A stretch of 64,000 bases of DNA from positions 1-64,000 of the IMG/VR virus record IMGVR_UViG_3300043446_000566; one strand, given 5' to 3'. A program made the translations under genes and the position numbers. The notes under the pieces were generated by a model. That model saw only the letters and a program-made list of their open reading frames with translations, made no database searches and was not told the origin of the DNA. Positions 31,892 to 42,132 of this stretch are shown here, piece after piece. This DNA comes from a virus. Numbering within the stretch: position 1 is the stretch's first letter; every line of letters starts with the position of its first letter.

Positions 31892-32889
31892 GTTATATTA
31901 GGATATTCCTCAAGTGTTTCAGAGAATCCAAACGCTGTGTCAATATTCGCTGTAGAAGGGCTTGGTACAACAGTCAGATTTGTCAACTTGTTATCGTTGA
32001 GATCAAACGATGATATTGTATAAGCTGTGTTAGTCACTGCGCCTCGCAGTGAGGTATTTACTACTAATAGACCAGAAAGATCTGTCAGAATCAAATTATT
32101 TGAAACTGGATCCCATGCTTTCACATAGCCAGCTGCGTTTGCTGCTGATGCTGTTCTGCCTTCGTACACAAGTTCGCCGACTTTATAGTTGCCTGATCCA
32201 GATGTCAGAACGACTTTTCTTTCGCCTGTATCGTTCCAGGTATTGTTATATGTATTAGCCTGAACAGTGCGAATTAGTTTGTTCTCTGTGATAGGACCAT
32301 AGAGCATAGCTTTCGCAGAGAATGTGAGTGTCCATACAAGTGTGCGCATCGAATCTTCTTCACCGACATCGTTCGAGATATCGTATGAGATGTTCTCTAG
32401 CACAATAGGCACATCGATTTTTAGATTAGACTTGCCAACAAGATCAAGCGTCACTGTATAGTCTGGGCTGAAGTATGGCAGAATCTGTTCAATGATCTGC
32501 GATCCATCTTCTGTATTTCGAACGTAGATGTTCAGCGTGATGCCAAAATTATATGGCGCGACTTTGACTGCGTTGATAAGAGTATTAGTGTCTTTCGCAA
32601 ACTGCGTGTTGAACATGCTTGTTTTGCGCAGAGGATCATATGTGATTGAGTTGATCTCAAACGACATTCTAGGCAATTGAATCTGGACTTCTTTGTTCAG
32701 ACTAGGATCGCCAGTAATACGAGAATAGAATTTTTCTTTCGATGAATACGCAAGCGGCACAGTCACGCGCTCGATTTCAACAGTGCCTGCTTTATTGTAT
32801 TTGTACAACTTGATGTCGTTGAACAGAGTTCCAAACGCAACAACTAGTTTGCGCGTGATACGATGGTAAAAGTGTGCTTGTGATAACAT
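31888..32889 (-). CDS. 15: Tail sheath stabiliser / completion protein (gp15)
   Basis: Caps the finished tail and forms the joining ring to the neck. It begins MLSQAHFYHRITRKLVVAFG, followed by TLFNDI, and contains VPLAYSSKEKFYSRI, then LPRMSFEINSITYDPLRKT, the characteristic gp15 motifs. At 333 residues it is longer than T4 gp15 (272), because of a C-terminal Gly/Asn/Thr-rich domain (around residues 225-320, SGSGNYKVGELVYEGRTA) that resembles one in gp14 (FRNGDIVYQGASLNAATAKG), so the two neck proteins share an added beta module. Confidence 0.93.
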   Translation of the reverse strand: MLSQAHFYHRITRKLVVAFGTLFNDIKLYKYNKAGTVEIERVTVPLAYSSKEKFYSRITGDPSLNKEVQIQLPRMSFEINSITYDPLRKTSMFNTQFAKDTNTLINAVKVAPYNFGITLNIYVRNTEDGSQIIEQILPYFSPDYTVTLDLVGKSNLKIDVPIVLENISYDISNDVGEEDSMRTLVWTLTFSAKAMLYGPITENKLIRTVQANTYNNTWNDTGERKVVLTSGSGNYKVGELVYEGRTASAANAAGYVKAWDPVSNNLILTDLSGLLVVNTSLRGAVTNTAYTISSFDLNDNKLTNLTVVPSPSTANIDTAFGFSETLEEYPNIT

Positions 32890-32891
32890 TC

Positions 32892-33791
32892 TTATGGCTC
32901 ACCGAATGGATTATGTTCTGTCCAGTCAAGAATATTATCTGCTTCATTTTCAATACGCACATTATCTTCTTGTGCGTCGTTAGCATTTTCCATATCATCG
33001 CTGCTGCTTACTGTCCATGTTCCTGCAGGACCAACGATAGCTGTAGCAGCTGCAAACTCGCCTTTGATGTTCTTGATCTTGAGAATTCTTGTAGTCACAT
33101 CCCAATCAACGACATAACCCTTTGCTGTAGCAGCATTGAGTGATGCGCCTTGATAGACGATATCGCCGTTTCTGAATGTACCAGTGCCGCCAGCAGATAG
33201 CGTATAGTTGATTGCAAATGCTCTTGTATCGCCAATCGAATCAATGTCGTTGTAACCAGTGTTGATGAACTCGCCGTTGTACTTGAACAATTCGAGTGAC
33301 AGCCCGTACATGTATGCGTTCTTAGCAGCTTCGATGCCGACTCTGTTGCCGCCAGTTCTGCCCAGCTGGAAGAAGTTCTTTTCTTGCTCTACGAACTTGA
33401 GTTCCATTAGTTTCTGCTGCGTTGGCAGATACACTAGATCGCCTTCTTTTGGCACATTGCGCGTAGGAACCACTGAGGTCACATACTTTTCAAACGTCTT
33501 TCGAGCAACGCTCATCTTGACGCCCTTTGAAATTTCTAGACCAAACTTCGAGAAGAATTCTTCGTTGCCTTCAAAGTCATTTGTTGATTCAAGATACATG
33601 TCGATCTTGATTGCTTGCGTGAACGACTTGACAGGATCATCGCCATAGATTTCATCTAGCGACGATTGCGAGTCACGAGGGATGTAGAACACATCAATGC
33701 CGTGATTTCGAATCGCTTCGTTGATCAGATCCTCGACGAGAAACTGTTCACGCGACGCGCCTTGATTGTTGAAATAGACCGACGTTGCCAT
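32892..33791 (-). CDS. 14: Neck protein (gp14)
   Basis: Head-completion neck ring protein. The N-terminus MATSVYFNNQGASREQFLVE, followed by IYGDDPVKSFTQAIKIDMYL and MSVARKTFEKYV, is typical of gp14. The 299-residue length exceeds T4 gp14 (256). The C-terminal part contains a beta module with GDIVYQG-type sequence that is also seen in gp15, and an acidic end. It follows gp13 by six bases in conserved order 13-14-15. Confidence 0.93.
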   Translation of the reverse strand: MATSVYFNNQGASREQFLVEDLINEAIRNHGIDVFYIPRDSQSSLDEIYGDDPVKSFTQAIKIDMYLESTNDFEGNEEFFSKFGLEISKGVKMSVARKTFEKYVTSVVPTRNVPKEGDLVYLPTQQKLMELKFVEQEKNFFQLGRTGGNRVGIEAAKNAYMYGLSLELFKYNGEFINTGYNDIDSIGDTRAFAINYTLSAGGTGTFRNGDIVYQGASLNAATAKGYVVDWDVTTRILKIKNIKGEFAAATAIVGPAGTWTVSSSDDMENANDAQEDNVRIENEADNILDWTEHNPFGEP

Positions 33792-33797
33792 CTTCTA

Positions 33798-34562
33798 TCA
33801 TCCTGCCATGATTGCAAAAGGTGGCTCTTCGTATGCGTCAATCAGCTTCTCTTCAAGTCTACCAACTTCAACAACTGCTTCATCAAAGATCGTTTGACCA
33901 TTGATCACAATGCCACCAGGAAGAATGTAGTTGCCGTATTTCTTTAGGTTCTCGCCCCACTGACGCTTAAACAGCTGAGTCGTGTACTCTTTGAGCCATG
34001 TGTCGTTGTAAATCTTTGTATAAGTGTCTGGATCTACAACGCGCTTGCATTCAATGACAATATAGCTGCCAGGATCTAGTTTACCGTTCCAGTCCATATG
34101 AATATTCAGACGGTTGACTTTCTTATTGAAGTCAAATGGCACTTCGCCAGTGACAATCATATCAAGCATAGCCAGATGCTGACGCGCAATATAGTAGTAG
34201 GTATAAGAAGAAGATGTCAGATTGTAGAAGTCGTTCAGACGCAACTGATAGTTGATGTCGAACATATTGAAGCCAGCAGAAGACGATGAAGATGCTTGCG
34301 CTGAAGTCAACGGGAATACTTTTGTCACTCCAATAATGCTTGAAGCAAGAGTGATATAGTTGTTTGAAATGTCACCAGCAGTCACTGCTGTGGCTAGATA
34401 TTCGTTCTCTGTGCCGTCAAAGTGATAGTCTCTGTATAGCTGAAGCGCATCATCGATTCGATCTTCTAGCTGATCGTCATCGACGTTGATATCAACTACT
34501 GGAAAGCCCAGTTTGCGGAGGCAGTAGTCTTTTAGTTCTGAGCGAGATGTTGGTTGTGCCAT
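33798..34562 (-). CDS. 13: Neck protein (gp13)
   Basis: Head-completion protein that attaches to the portal after packaging. The first 50 residues (SRSELKDYCLRKLGFPVVDI, then NVDDDQLEDRIDDALQLYRD and YHFDGTE) are the hallmark of gp13. The 254-residue length is within the usual range (T4 309). The C-terminal half has YIVIECKRVVDPDTYTKIYN, followed by WLKEYTTQLFKRQWGENLKK, also conserved. A GCTAAATA octamer lies 26 bases upstream of ATG 34562, so the neck/terminase/tail block probably has its own late promoter. Confidence 0.94.
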   Translation of the reverse strand: MAQPTSRSELKDYCLRKLGFPVVDINVDDDQLEDRIDDALQLYRDYHFDGTENEYLATAVTAGDISNNYITLASSIIGVTKVFPLTSAQASSSSSAGFNMFDINYQLRLNDFYNLTSSSYTYYYIARQHLAMLDMIVTGEVPFDFNKKVNRLNIHMDWNGKLDPGSYIVIECKRVVDPDTYTKIYNDTWLKEYTTQLFKRQWGENLKKYGNYILPGGIVINGQTIFDEAVVEVGRLEEKLIDAYEEPPFAIMAG

Positions 34563-34586
34563 TTGAAAACTCTCTAAAGTGACAAT

Positions 34587-35261
34587 TTATTTAGCTAGTT
34601 CATAATCTTCAGCATAATAATCTCGGACTTTAGCCTCAAGATCAGATGTAATGATCGCCGTCAGTTTGCGGCTTTCGTTGATCCTAGGGATCTGAATGTC
34701 TGCTGGAGCACCAAATTCAATCGCAACAGTCTTCAGACTGCTTTCAAAATTCGTGAAAGGCAAAATAACCAGCTTCTCTGCGGGTATGTGTCTGTACCAG
34801 AAAGCCTGCTGTCTAAGCACAAGGTTATTAGTCTTCAGTGTATGATCTTCAAAAATCTGTTCTGGTGTGATGTTTGCCGCAAAACTCAGACAGTCTTGGA
34901 TCACGTTATCTGGAATTTCTGGCAATATTGTTTCTGGAGAGCCGTCTGAATAAGCTGACAAGTCTATGCCTGTGAACCAGTTTGGCTTGAACTTGATGAG
35001 AAACTTGATGTAGTTTGGGCTTCGAAAGTGATTCGCACCAGAGATGAATCGCTCGACTGGATCTCTCCAGAAGACGTAGTATTTCTCAATCACAGACGGA
35101 TCAAAGTTATCAATTTTTCGAGAGCATTGATACAGCATTCTGCCATAATCGGCATGCTCTTCAAGAAATATGCTATACGGAGCAAGCACATTTTTTGTCG
35201 TTCGAGTTCCTGTTTTTGTAGGACACACGAACACAAGTTTATGATCTTTAGAGATAATCAT
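34587..35261 (-). CDS. Sulfotransferase-like enzyme
   Basis: A 224-residue protein with the two PAPS-binding signatures of the sulfotransferase superfamily: PTKTGTRTT at 14-22 (5'-phosphosulfate loop, with the Lys-Thr-Gly-Thr core) and VFWRDPVERFISG at 63-75 (3'-phosphate site Arg and Ser). It would transfer sulfate from PAPS to an unknown acceptor, perhaps a glycan or protein. ATG 35261 overlaps the stop of 35258-35776 as ATGA, and the gene lies between fibre-associated genes and gp13, in the late region. A second, diverged enzyme of this type is at 42497-43150. The sulfate acceptor cannot be told from sequence. Confidence 0.75.
   Translation of the reverse strand: MIISKDHKLVFVCPTKTGTRTTKNVLAPYSIFLEEHADYGRMLYQCSRKIDNFDPSVIEKYYVFWRDPVERFISGANHFRSPNYIKFLIKFKPNWFTGIDLSAYSDGSPETILPEIPDNVIQDCLSFAANITPEQIFEDHTLKTNNLVLRQQAFWYRHIPAEKLVILPFTNFESSLKTVAIEFGAPADIQIPRINESRKLTAIITSDLEAKVRDYYAEDYELAK
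34588..34595 (-). promoter_or_regulatory. Late promoter variant GCTAAATA
   Basis: Minus-strand GCTAAATA overlapping the stop codon of the sulfotransferase-like gene and 26 bases upstream of gp13. The same stop-codon-embedded arrangement occurs at 1318-1325 and 42494-42501. Confidence 0.6.
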
Positions 35262-35776
35262 GAGAACTTCATATATTGATATCCGCTGGATGGAAGACCG
35301 ATCAGACCGCTCCAAGTCCAATATGCGTAACCGCCGCTATAAGAATATGTCGCTGCTGAAGCATTGTATGTGCTTCCAGTCTGTCTTTTGATCGATGTGA
35401 AATATCCAGTCGCACCAGGGCTTGACGAAAAGCCTGATATGCTAAGTTGAAAATTGTTGGTACCACCTGCTACAGAATCGTAGATGTAGTACAGAGTCTT
35501 GCCGTCTGGAAACGTCGTTTGACCTAATGCGCCAAAGTTGCTTTGTGAATATCCATACAGCTGAAGATATGCCGTTCCATAAGTGGTATAATACGCTTGA
35601 TATCCGCAATCAATTCTGAATGATCCGCGAAGATCATTCATAGAGATTTGACCCGTAGAAATCCCTGCTAGGTTTCTGGGACCACTATCGTTTAGACCGA
35701 TAGATGCTGTCCCAGAAAGACCTAGTTCAAGATTTACTCTGTTTAGATCTGCGCTACCAGTTATTGATAACGGCAT
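35258..35776 (-). CDS. Virion/tail-fibre-associated protein
   Basis: A 172-residue protein. The N-terminal 55 residues (PLSITGSADLNRVNLELGLS, then STGQISMNDLRGSFRID) are a short module that I recall from phage tail proteins, including the S-x-x-DLRG element. The remainder is Gly/Ser/Tyr-rich (AYYTTYGTAYLQLYGYSQSN) and looks like a beta-rich receptor-binding or fibre-tip domain. It is coupled to the sulfotransferase-like gene by a 4-base overlap. A structural role is inferred from composition and context only. Confidence 0.6.
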   Translation of the reverse strand: MPLSITGSADLNRVNLELGLSGTASIGLNDSGPRNLAGISTGQISMNDLRGSFRIDCGYQAYYTTYGTAYLQLYGYSQSNFGALGQTTFPDGKTLYYIYDSVAGGTNNFQLSISGFSSSPGATGYFTSIKRQTGSTYNASAATYSYSGGYAYWTWSGLIGLPSSGYQYMKFS

Positions 35777-35782
35777 TGCTTT

Positions 35783-35980
35783 TTACTGCTGCTGAGGTGA
35801 TCCGATCTGAGCCTGTGCTTGACCGAAGACTTTCTTCAACACAGGATCTGCGACTCTGTGTGGAAGTTCCTGAAGCGCACCAAGAATAACATTCAATTCA
35901 TTGATTGTCACTTCAAGTTTCACACCTTGCTCAGCTGGTGACTGAGGCTGTGCTAGCTTATCTAATTGTTCATTTGCCAT
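35783..35980 (-). CDS. Small conserved helical virion-region protein
   Basis: A 65-residue protein starting MANEQLDKLAQPQSPAEQGV. The core VTINELNVILGALQELPHRV, followed by ADPVLKKVFGQAQAQI, is an amphipathic helical hairpin that recurs in phages next to tail genes. ATG 35980 is chosen because GGAG lies 9 bases upstream; earlier ATGs at 35986 and 35995 are too close to it or precede it. Its role is unknown. It sits between two fibre-associated genes and may be a chaperone or assembly factor. Confidence 0.6.
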   Translation of the reverse strand: MANEQLDKLAQPQSPAEQGVKLEVTINELNVILGALQELPHRVADPVLKKVFGQAQAQIGSPQQQ

Positions 35981-35994
35981 ATTCATAATCTCCA

Positions 35995-36369
35995 TCAAAC
36001 AGGTGGTGTTGTATTTGCTGTATTGGCTGTGTTAGCCCAAGGTAGAGAGTTTGAATCCACTTCAATGATTGGATTCTTCTTCCCATCGATTTGCTTTTGA
36101 ATCTGTTCGTCGATGTGTTGTTTGTATCCACCAACGACAATAGCTTTGATCCATGAAAGAACAGCGTCTTCAGTCAGTTCTTCATAAGTCACAAATCCAT
36201 CTCCGTTCACATCTTCAGCCCTAAACGGTGTTGCGCCATGAAACGTGCCAGAGTTGCCGTCTGCGTCAGTTCCAGTGCATTCCCATTGTGTGCCTACGAT
36301 GAGGTCTGAGTATTGATTCGTGCTAGTCTTTTTGAGACTCTTTAGCTTCCAAGTATAAGTCAATGACAT
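35995..36369 (-). CDS. Conserved virion-associated protein with an EF-hand-like loop
   Basis: A 124-residue protein of a family I recall near T4-like fibre genes (N-terminal TYTWKLKSLKKTSTNQYSDL, then WECTGTDADGN, a LTEDAVLSWIK helix and a Pro-rich tail). Residues around 52-64 read EDVNGDGFVTYEE, which has the D-x-N-x-D-G-x-x-x-x-x-E spacing of a calcium-binding EF-hand or dockerin loop. The function is unknown. An ACTAAATA octamer lies 42 bases upstream within the end of the giant fibre gene. Confidence 0.6.
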   Translation of the reverse strand: MSLTYTWKLKSLKKTSTNQYSDLIVGTQWECTGTDADGNSGTFHGATPFRAEDVNGDGFVTYEELTEDAVLSWIKAIVVGGYKQHIDEQIQKQIDGKKNPIIEVDSNSLPWANTANTANTTPPV

Positions 36370-36378
36370 TGTATGTCC

Positions 36379-39300
36379 TCAAATGATGCTGGACAGTCTT
36401 CCAACGATAGTATTTAGTTGTTCCTTCAGAGTTTCTATTTGCGACTGCTGCTCTTTGATTGCTTCGATGAGAAGTCCGACCATGTTGCCATACTGTACAC
36501 CATACTCATCGACATCTGCGGCATATGTGACAGCTTCTGGCAATACTTGTTCAACTTCTTGAGCGATGACACCAATCTGACGAGTCTTATTCTCATCATC
36601 AATCTTATTATAATACACGCCGCGAAGACTGTTGACTTTATTCAATGCGTTATCAACTGTGACAATATTCTCTTTCTTTCTTCTGTCAGAATACGCAACG
36701 ATATTACCTGTTGAGTAGATACCGCCGCTGACATACAAGTAATAAGAAGATGATGTGGTCGATGAGCCGACGCCCATGCAGTTATTAGCGACATTATGGT
36801 AAAGATACCAACGACTGTTTGCTTCACGATATACACCACCGTTACCAGCAGAGTCATACATGAATCCATTGACGCCACTGTATACGTCATAGATGCCACC
36901 ATAGGAATTCTTACTTCCGCCAATTCTCCATGGCGTGTAAGTGCCACTAGAGTTATATCCAAAATATATAGACGTATCGGCGCTGTAGTAAAGAATTGGA
37001 GTACGAAGTGAGCCATCCGCTTGCAGCGAGTTGTTTACATAGACGTTGCCACCACCAAGCGGATCACTGCCGTTATTGACCGACATGACCTGTGTGCCCA
37101 TGTCATAGTCAGTGTAAAATTTTACACCTTGATAACTTGCATTGGCACCAATTTTAATACCAGTATGAAACGCGATACGAAGATCTGGATACGGATGAGT
37201 CCATGCTCCTGACTCACGATAGATTGCATAAGCGGTGCTAAGCCCACTATCAAAGTACATTCCAAATGGATGGTCAGTGCTTACAGCATAGTTGTTTGAT
37301 AGGTAGTATGTGTTGAGTCTGTAGAGGATTGACGTACTGTTTCCATCTATGTAATAACCAGTGTTATCTTGATCATAGAAAATACCCGAACGGAACGACG
37401 AGCCGTTGTAGGCGTATCCGTCTAGCAAATAAAGTGGATTGTGGTAGTTATTATTTGAACTGTTCGGTGTAATAAAGCGCACACCATTACGGAACATAAC
37501 CTCGACACCAGTACCGTTGAAGTTACCGCTCAGATTAGCAATAGGATCTACGTTGAAGCATGGAGTGATATTGCCCGACGTATCACCAAACACAACAGCG
37601 CCATAGGTCGTGCTATACCCATAATAAGAGCCGTAAAAGGCTTTCCAGTTTATGTTGGCAGAGTTTCGTACAAAGAATGTGCCCACAACAGAAGCTGAAG
37701 TAGGGTCGACATAGTACGCGGTGTTGTTACTGTCGTAGAAGATAGGGGCGCGAGAAGACGCGTATGATGTTGTATTACCACTGTTGTCAATGATGAATGC
37801 ATTTATAGTGTCGGCGCTATTATTAAAGCGATAACCATATGATGGTGTTCCTTTGGCATATGAGCTATCACCAGCCCAATTTTGAACACCGTACCAGTTA
37901 ACAGAGGTTAAAATTGATGTACCATTTGGATCAACATAGTACGAGGTGTTGTCATAGTCGTAGAAAATGCGGCTTCTGACGCTGCTCTCGCCCACAACGT
38001 ACTGATCGCAATATAGAATTTTACTGCCATATGTGCGCACATACGTCGAGTCAGCCATATACCAGCCGCCGCCATATGACTCAAAATAAAATCCGCTAGT
38101 TCCAGAAACTCTGACCCATCCACCGTTGGCATAAATGTCGCCTTTGACATGCAACTTATAAGATGGATTAGAAGCACTAAAATTACCAATACCGACGTTA
38201 TTACTATACATCATCATTCCGTCAGTCGGAAGTGTTGTAGTATTTTCGCCATCGTATCCAGTAGCAAAGAATAATTTTCCTAGCGCATTCGCCGCATACA
38301 TTCTAAGTTCAGCGTTACTGCTATCATATTGACGAATACCGCAGCGCCAACCAGTGCTTGAACCAAACGTGATTAGACCATCGTATGCACCTTTTTCCAT
38401 TGCGAGTTTGCCATAAAAGATGCTAGTTCCGGCTGGATTGCAGTAGTAAGCAGTATTGTCACTATCATAAAACAGTGGTGCGCGGAAATCTGATGTAGCG
38501 TATCCTGTTCCTCCGACATGCAACGCATAAGAAGCAAAGTTGTCGCCGCCAGTAGCAACCCTAAGATTGCCACTACTATCAACAGTCATTACTCCTAAAT
38601 CGCTGCTGTTTCTCCAAACAAAATTAGCGCCTGTTCCATAGTATGTGGTGCTACCTGAAGCAAAATAAAATCTTGCTCGCCCTTCAGATGATGTGTGCCA
38701 AACCCCTGTAGCGGGATTGAGGTTGTTTATCGTAGAAACAGTCAACGCATTTATAACAGATGTGCTAGCAGGATCAATATAGTACGCAGTGTTATTGCTG
38801 TCATAGAAAATAGGTGCACGGAAATCTGAACCAGCTGTTCCTGTTCCAAAGACATCGATGTTTCTAGTTGACCCATAAACAGAGAATACTGCGCGACTAT
38901 TCACATAGTCGAAAATCGTGAAGTCTTTATATGTGCCAGCAGCGCCACCCCAATCTAGACCAACAACAGCATATGTTCCGCCAGTGTATGCATCAGCTGT
39001 CTTGAATTTGAGTCTAGCAGCTAAGTTTAGATCACCTGTATTAGTGAATGAAAGATTTGCACTTGTGACTGGAGTTTGATTTGATCCGCTAGCTGCAACA
39101 CCAACAATATAGTTTGTTGCCGCGGAAGCAGCAGATGCATTGATCGCAGTCGATGGACCAGTAGCACCCTGGACACCTTGAGCGCCTTGAACACCCTGCG
39201 CACCAGTCGCACCCTGGACGCCTTGAGCACCTGTTGCACCAGTAGCACCCTGAACACCTTGAGCGCCTGTTGAGCCTGTCGCGCCTTGAGCGCCAGTAGC

Positions 39301-42132
39301 ACCAGTCGCACCCTGCACACCTTGTGCACCAGTCGATCCAGTTGCGCCTTGAACGCCTTGCGCGCCAGTAGATCCTGTAGCACCTTGAACGCCTTGTGAA
39401 CCAGTTGCACCAGTCGCTCCCTGAGCACCAGCAGCACCTTGAATTCCTTGGAAGCCCTGTGAGCCAATCGCGCCTTGAGCGCCAGTAGCACCTTGAACAC
39501 CCTGCGCGCCTTGGACGCCCTGAGCACCCTGTGCGCCAGTTGCACCCTGCGCTCCAGCGGCACCTTGCGCACCAGCGGCACCCTGGACACCTTGTGCTCC
39601 CTGAACACCTTGAGCGCCTTGAACACCCTGCGCACCTTGGAATCCAGCACCATAAGCAATTAGATGCGCATCAAACCAAGACGCGGATGAGGCTCCCTCG
39701 ATAACTTGTGATGTTGGATTACCAGTGTATGCAGTAACTTCAACGTAATCAGTTGAACCATTGAAATATAATGTTGTGTCAATTGTTTGATTCTGAGATA
39801 CGCCAGTATTAGCAACAGGATCATATGTTAGTGTCGATTGAGTAGTGCCATTTTTTCTCAATTGAATATTATGTTGTTGATTGTTTACTGAACCTGCTTG
39901 CCATAATATCTGAACATTGATTTGATAATATCCAGCAATCGTTGGTTGAAACTTGTTTGTTGTGAACCAGTTTTGCGGATCATAGTCGTCAACAAATGTG
40001 ACAACCTGATCTGATCCGTTTGTAATAGTTTGATTTGTTCCACCCTTGACAGCACGAACAACATATGGGCTTGCTGCGAGACTTGATGCTGGACCAGTAG
40101 CACCTTGTACACCTTGATAGCCTTGTGAACCTTGAGCGCCTAAAGCGCCTTGAACGCCTTGCGCTCCCTGTGCGCCAGCAGCACCTTGAACACCTTGAAA
40201 ACCTTGCGCGCCTTGTACGCCTTGAGATCCAGTCGCGCCTGTAGCACCTTGAACACCCTGAGATCCAGTCGTTCCAGTTGCGCCTTGAACACCCTGAGCG
40301 CCTGTCGCGCCCGTAGCGCCTTGTGCACCAGCAGCACCCTGAAATCCTTGAGCGCCGACAGAACCTTGTACACCCTGCGCGCCTTGAGCGCCAGATGATC
40401 CTTGCGCACCAGCAGCACCTTGAACGCCTTGATAGCCTTGTGAACCTTGAACGCCCTGTGCGCCAGTGTCGCCTTTGTCACCAGTTCTTACGAATGTGAT
40501 CGTTGTATTTGTATTATTCGGGAACGTCGCTGTAGAAAGTGTAGAATCAAAACCAGCAATCGGAACACAGAACCATCCGTTAGGATCACCGATATGCGAG
40601 TGATTGCCGATGATACTGAACTGCGCATATTCTAGCACGTTCGCAGTGTTTGAGATTCTAAATGTGCCTTTGACAGCAGATGTAGAATCGTCAATTGTCT
40701 GAAGATAGTTGTAAGTGTTTGCGCCAGTGCTGTCGATATAATCAATATAAAGAGTCGTTGCGCTTAGAAGCGTCGCATTATTGACCTTTAGATTGCCATT
40801 TGATGGATCTGTATTTGCAGTGCTTGTCAAGAAGTTGTAGATGAATGATGCACCGCCGAATGAACCAGTTTCACCCTTGAGTCCTTGCGAACCCTGTGAA
40901 CCTTGAGCGCCAACAGAACCTTGAACACCTTGATAGCCTTGTGAACCTTGAGCGCCTAATGCGCCTTGGACGCCTTGAGCGCCTGTTGATCCAGTAGCAC
41001 CTTGAACGCCTTGAGCACCAGTAGCACCTTGAACGCCTTGAGCACCAGTAGATCCAGTAGCACCAGTTGCGCCTTGAACGCCTTGAATACCTGTTGCGCC
41101 TTGTGCGCCAACGACACCTTGTGAACCTTGGACACCTTGCGAGCCAGTTACACCTTGAAAACCTTGCGAGCCTTGAACGCCTTGAGCGCCAGTTGAGCCT
41201 GTAGCGCCTTGAACGCCTTGATAACCTTGAAAGCCTTGCGCGCCTTGAACCCCTTGAGATCCTACAGCGCCTTGAATGCCTTGCGCACCAGTTGCACCTT
41301 GAACACCCTGAGCACCGATATCGCCTTGAACCCCTTGAGATCCTACAGCGCCTTGCACACCTTGCGCGCCAGTTGCACCTTGAACACCTTGAAAACCTTG
41401 CGAACCTTGAACGCCTTGTGATCCAGTCGCACCTGTAGCACCCTGGACGCCTTGAGCACCTTGAAATCCTTGAACACCTGTAGAACCCTGAACGCCTTGA
41501 TATCCTTGCGATCCTTGAACACCTTGTGCTCCTTGGACGCCTTGCGAGCCTTGAGCGCCTAAAGCACCTTGAACGCCTTGAGCGCCGACAGAGCCTTGTG
41601 CGCCGACTGATCCTTGCGCACCATTAGCGCCTTGGACACCTTGAGCGCCAACAGAACCTTGCACTCCAGCAATACCTTGAGCGCCAGTAGAACCTACTGC
41701 ACCTTGAGAGCCTTGCGCGCCTTGAATGCCTGCTGCACCTTGCGCGCCAAGAACACCTTGCGCGCCTTGAAATCCTTGAGCACCCTGAGAACCTTGTGCT
41801 CCTTGAATGCCTTGATAGCCTTGATATCCCTGCGCGCCTTGAAATCCTTGTGCGCCTTGAACACCTTGATAACCCTGGTAGCCAGAAACGATATTGACTT
41901 TATCGCCGCCGTTGTTCTCGCGAACAGTGATATTTGAACCACCAGCGTTTGTGATGACATTGACTTTATCGCCAGCGCTTTGCTGATCGCGAACTACGAT
42001 GCGACCTTGCTGACCATTTGGACCAGGAGAAACATTGACTTTGTTTCCACCCTGTTCGCGGATCAGAATGTTACTCTTATTCCCAGCGTTTTGAGTCGCT
42101 GAAGAATTATTTGCGCTGACTGAAATTTTCAT
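36379..42132 (-). CDS. Giant collagen-like tail fibre with C1q-like and S74 chaperone domains
   Basis: 1917 residues. The N-terminus (1-83) has three KVN(V/I) repeats with VRExxGGDKVN pattern, probably the virion-attachment part. Collagen-like Gly-x-y blocks follow at about 84-423, 555-680 and 830-992, built mainly from [12 protein letters not shown] and GYQ triplets and nearly free of proline. Between the second and third blocks lies a C1q/TNF-like domain of about 150 residues ([14 protein letters not shown], then [17 protein letters not shown]). The distal part repeats an [14 protein letters not shown]-type motif at least five times. It ends in a peptidase S74 intramolecular chaperone ([24 protein letters not shown]) that trimerises and self-cleaves. 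The host-binding role is inferred. Confidence 0.9.
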   Translation of the reverse strand: MKISVSANNSSATQNAGNKSNILIREQGGNKVNVSPGPNGQQGRIVVRDQQSAGDKVNVITNAGGSNITVRENNGGDKVNIVSGYQGYQGVQGAQGFQGAQGYQGYQGIQGAQGSQGAQGFQGAQGVLGAQGAAGIQGAQGSQGAVGSTGAQGIAGVQGSVGAQGVQGANGAQGSVGAQGSVGAQGVQGALGAQGSQGVQGAQGVQGSQGYQGVQGSTGVQGFQGAQGVQGATGATGSQGVQGSQGFQGVQGATGAQGVQGAVGSQGVQGDIGAQGVQGATGAQGIQGAVGSQGVQGAQGFQGYQGVQGATGSTGAQGVQGSQGFQGVTGSQGVQGSQGVVGAQGATGIQGVQGATGATGSTGAQGVQGATGAQGVQGATGSTGAQGVQGALGAQGSQGYQGVQGSVGAQGSQGSQGLKGETGSFGGASFIYNFLTSTANTDPSNGNLKVNNATLLSATTLYIDYIDSTGANTYNYLQTIDDSTSAVKGTFRISNTANVLEYAQFSIIGNHSHIGDPNGWFCVPIAGFDSTLSTATFPNNTNTTITFVRTGDKGDTGAQGVQGSQGYQGVQGAAGAQGSSGAQGAQGVQGSVGAQGFQGAAGAQGATGATGAQGVQGATGTTGSQGVQGATGATGSQGVQGAQGFQGVQGAAGAQGAQGVQGALGAQGSQGYQGVQGATGPASSLAASPYVVRAVKGGTNQTITNGSDQVVTFVDDYDPQNWFTTNKFQPTIAGYYQINVQILWQAGSVNNQQHNIQLRKNGTTQSTLTYDPVANTGVSQNQTIDTTLYFNGSTDYVEVTAYTGNPTSQVIEGASSASWFDAHLIAYGAGFQGAQGVQGAQGVQGAQGVQGAAGAQGAAGAQGATGAQGAQGVQGAQGVQGATGAQGAIGSQGFQGIQGAAGAQGATGATGSQGVQGATGSTGAQGVQGATGSTGAQGVQGATGATGAQGATGSTGAQGVQGATGATGAQGVQGATGAQGVQGAQGVQGATGPSTAINASAASAATNYIVGVAASGSNQTPVTSANLSFTNTGDLNLAARLKFKTADAYTGGTYAVVGLDWGGAAGTYKDFTIFDYVNSRAVFSVYGSTRNIDVFGTGTAGSDFRAPIFYDSNNTAYYIDPASTSVINALTVSTINNLNPATGVWHTSSEGRARFYFASGSTTYYGTGANFVWRNSSDLGVMTVDSSGNLRVATGGDNFASYALHVGGTGYATSDFRAPLFYDSDNTAYYCNPAGTSIFYGKLAMEKGAYDGLITFGSSTGWRCGIRQYDSSNAELRMYAANALGKLFFATGYDGENTTTLPTDGMMMYSNNVGIGNFSASNPSYKLHVKGDIYANGGWVRVSGTSGFYFESYGGGWYMADSTYVRTYGSKILYCDQYVVGESSVRSRIFYDYDNTSYYVDPNGTSILTSVNWYGVQNWAGDSSYAKGTPSYGYRFNNSADTINAFIIDNSGNTTSYASSRAPIFYDSNNTAYYVDPTSASVVGTFFVRNSANINWKAFYGSYYGYSTTYGAVVFGDTSGNITPCFNVDPIANLSGNFNGTGVEVMFRNGVRFITPNSSNNNYHNPLYLLDGYAYNGSSFRSGIFYDQDNTGYYIDGNSTSILYRLNTYYLSNNYAVSTDHPFGMYFDSGLSTAYAIYRESGAWTHPYPDLRIAFHTGIKIGANASYQGVKFYTDYDMGTQVMSVNNGSDPLGGGNVYVNNSLQADGSLRTPILYYSADTSIYFGYNSSGTYTPWRIGGSKNSYGGIYDVYSGVNGFMYDSAGNGGVYREANSRWYLYHNVANNCMGVGSSTTSSSYYLYVSGGIYSTGNIVAYSDRRKKENIVTVDNALNKVNSLRGVYYNKIDDENKTRQIGVIAQEVEQVLPEAVTYAADVDEYGVQYGNMVGLLIEAIKEQQSQIETLKEQLNTIVGRLSSII
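36411..36418 (-). promoter_or_regulatory. Late promoter variant ACTAAATA
   Basis: Minus-strand ACTAAATA inside the last codons of the giant fibre gene, 42 bases upstream of 35995-36369. Confidence 0.4.
39155..41883 (-). repeat. Collagen-coding triplet repeat tracts
   Basis: Three tracts of 9-base Gly-x-y codon repeats (about 41883-40863, 40475-40090 and 39645-39155) separated by globular domains. The units are near-identical at DNA level (GGN-GTN-CAR, GGN-GCN-CAR, GGN-GCN-ACN), so the tracts are prone to slippage and recombination, and length variation between isolates is expected. Confidence 0.85.

Noticed and set aside
39027-39659. Out-of-frame minus-strand ORF of 210 codons within the collagen tract (Arg/Lys/Val/Leu-rich)
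   Set aside because: It is a frame-shifted reading of the Gly-x-y codon repeats; the periodic RxxKVxKVxxA pattern is explained by the collagen codons.
39155-41883. CRISPR-like or satellite repeat array
   Set aside because: The short periodicity is a 9-base coding repeat in one long open frame; there are no spacers and no cas genes.
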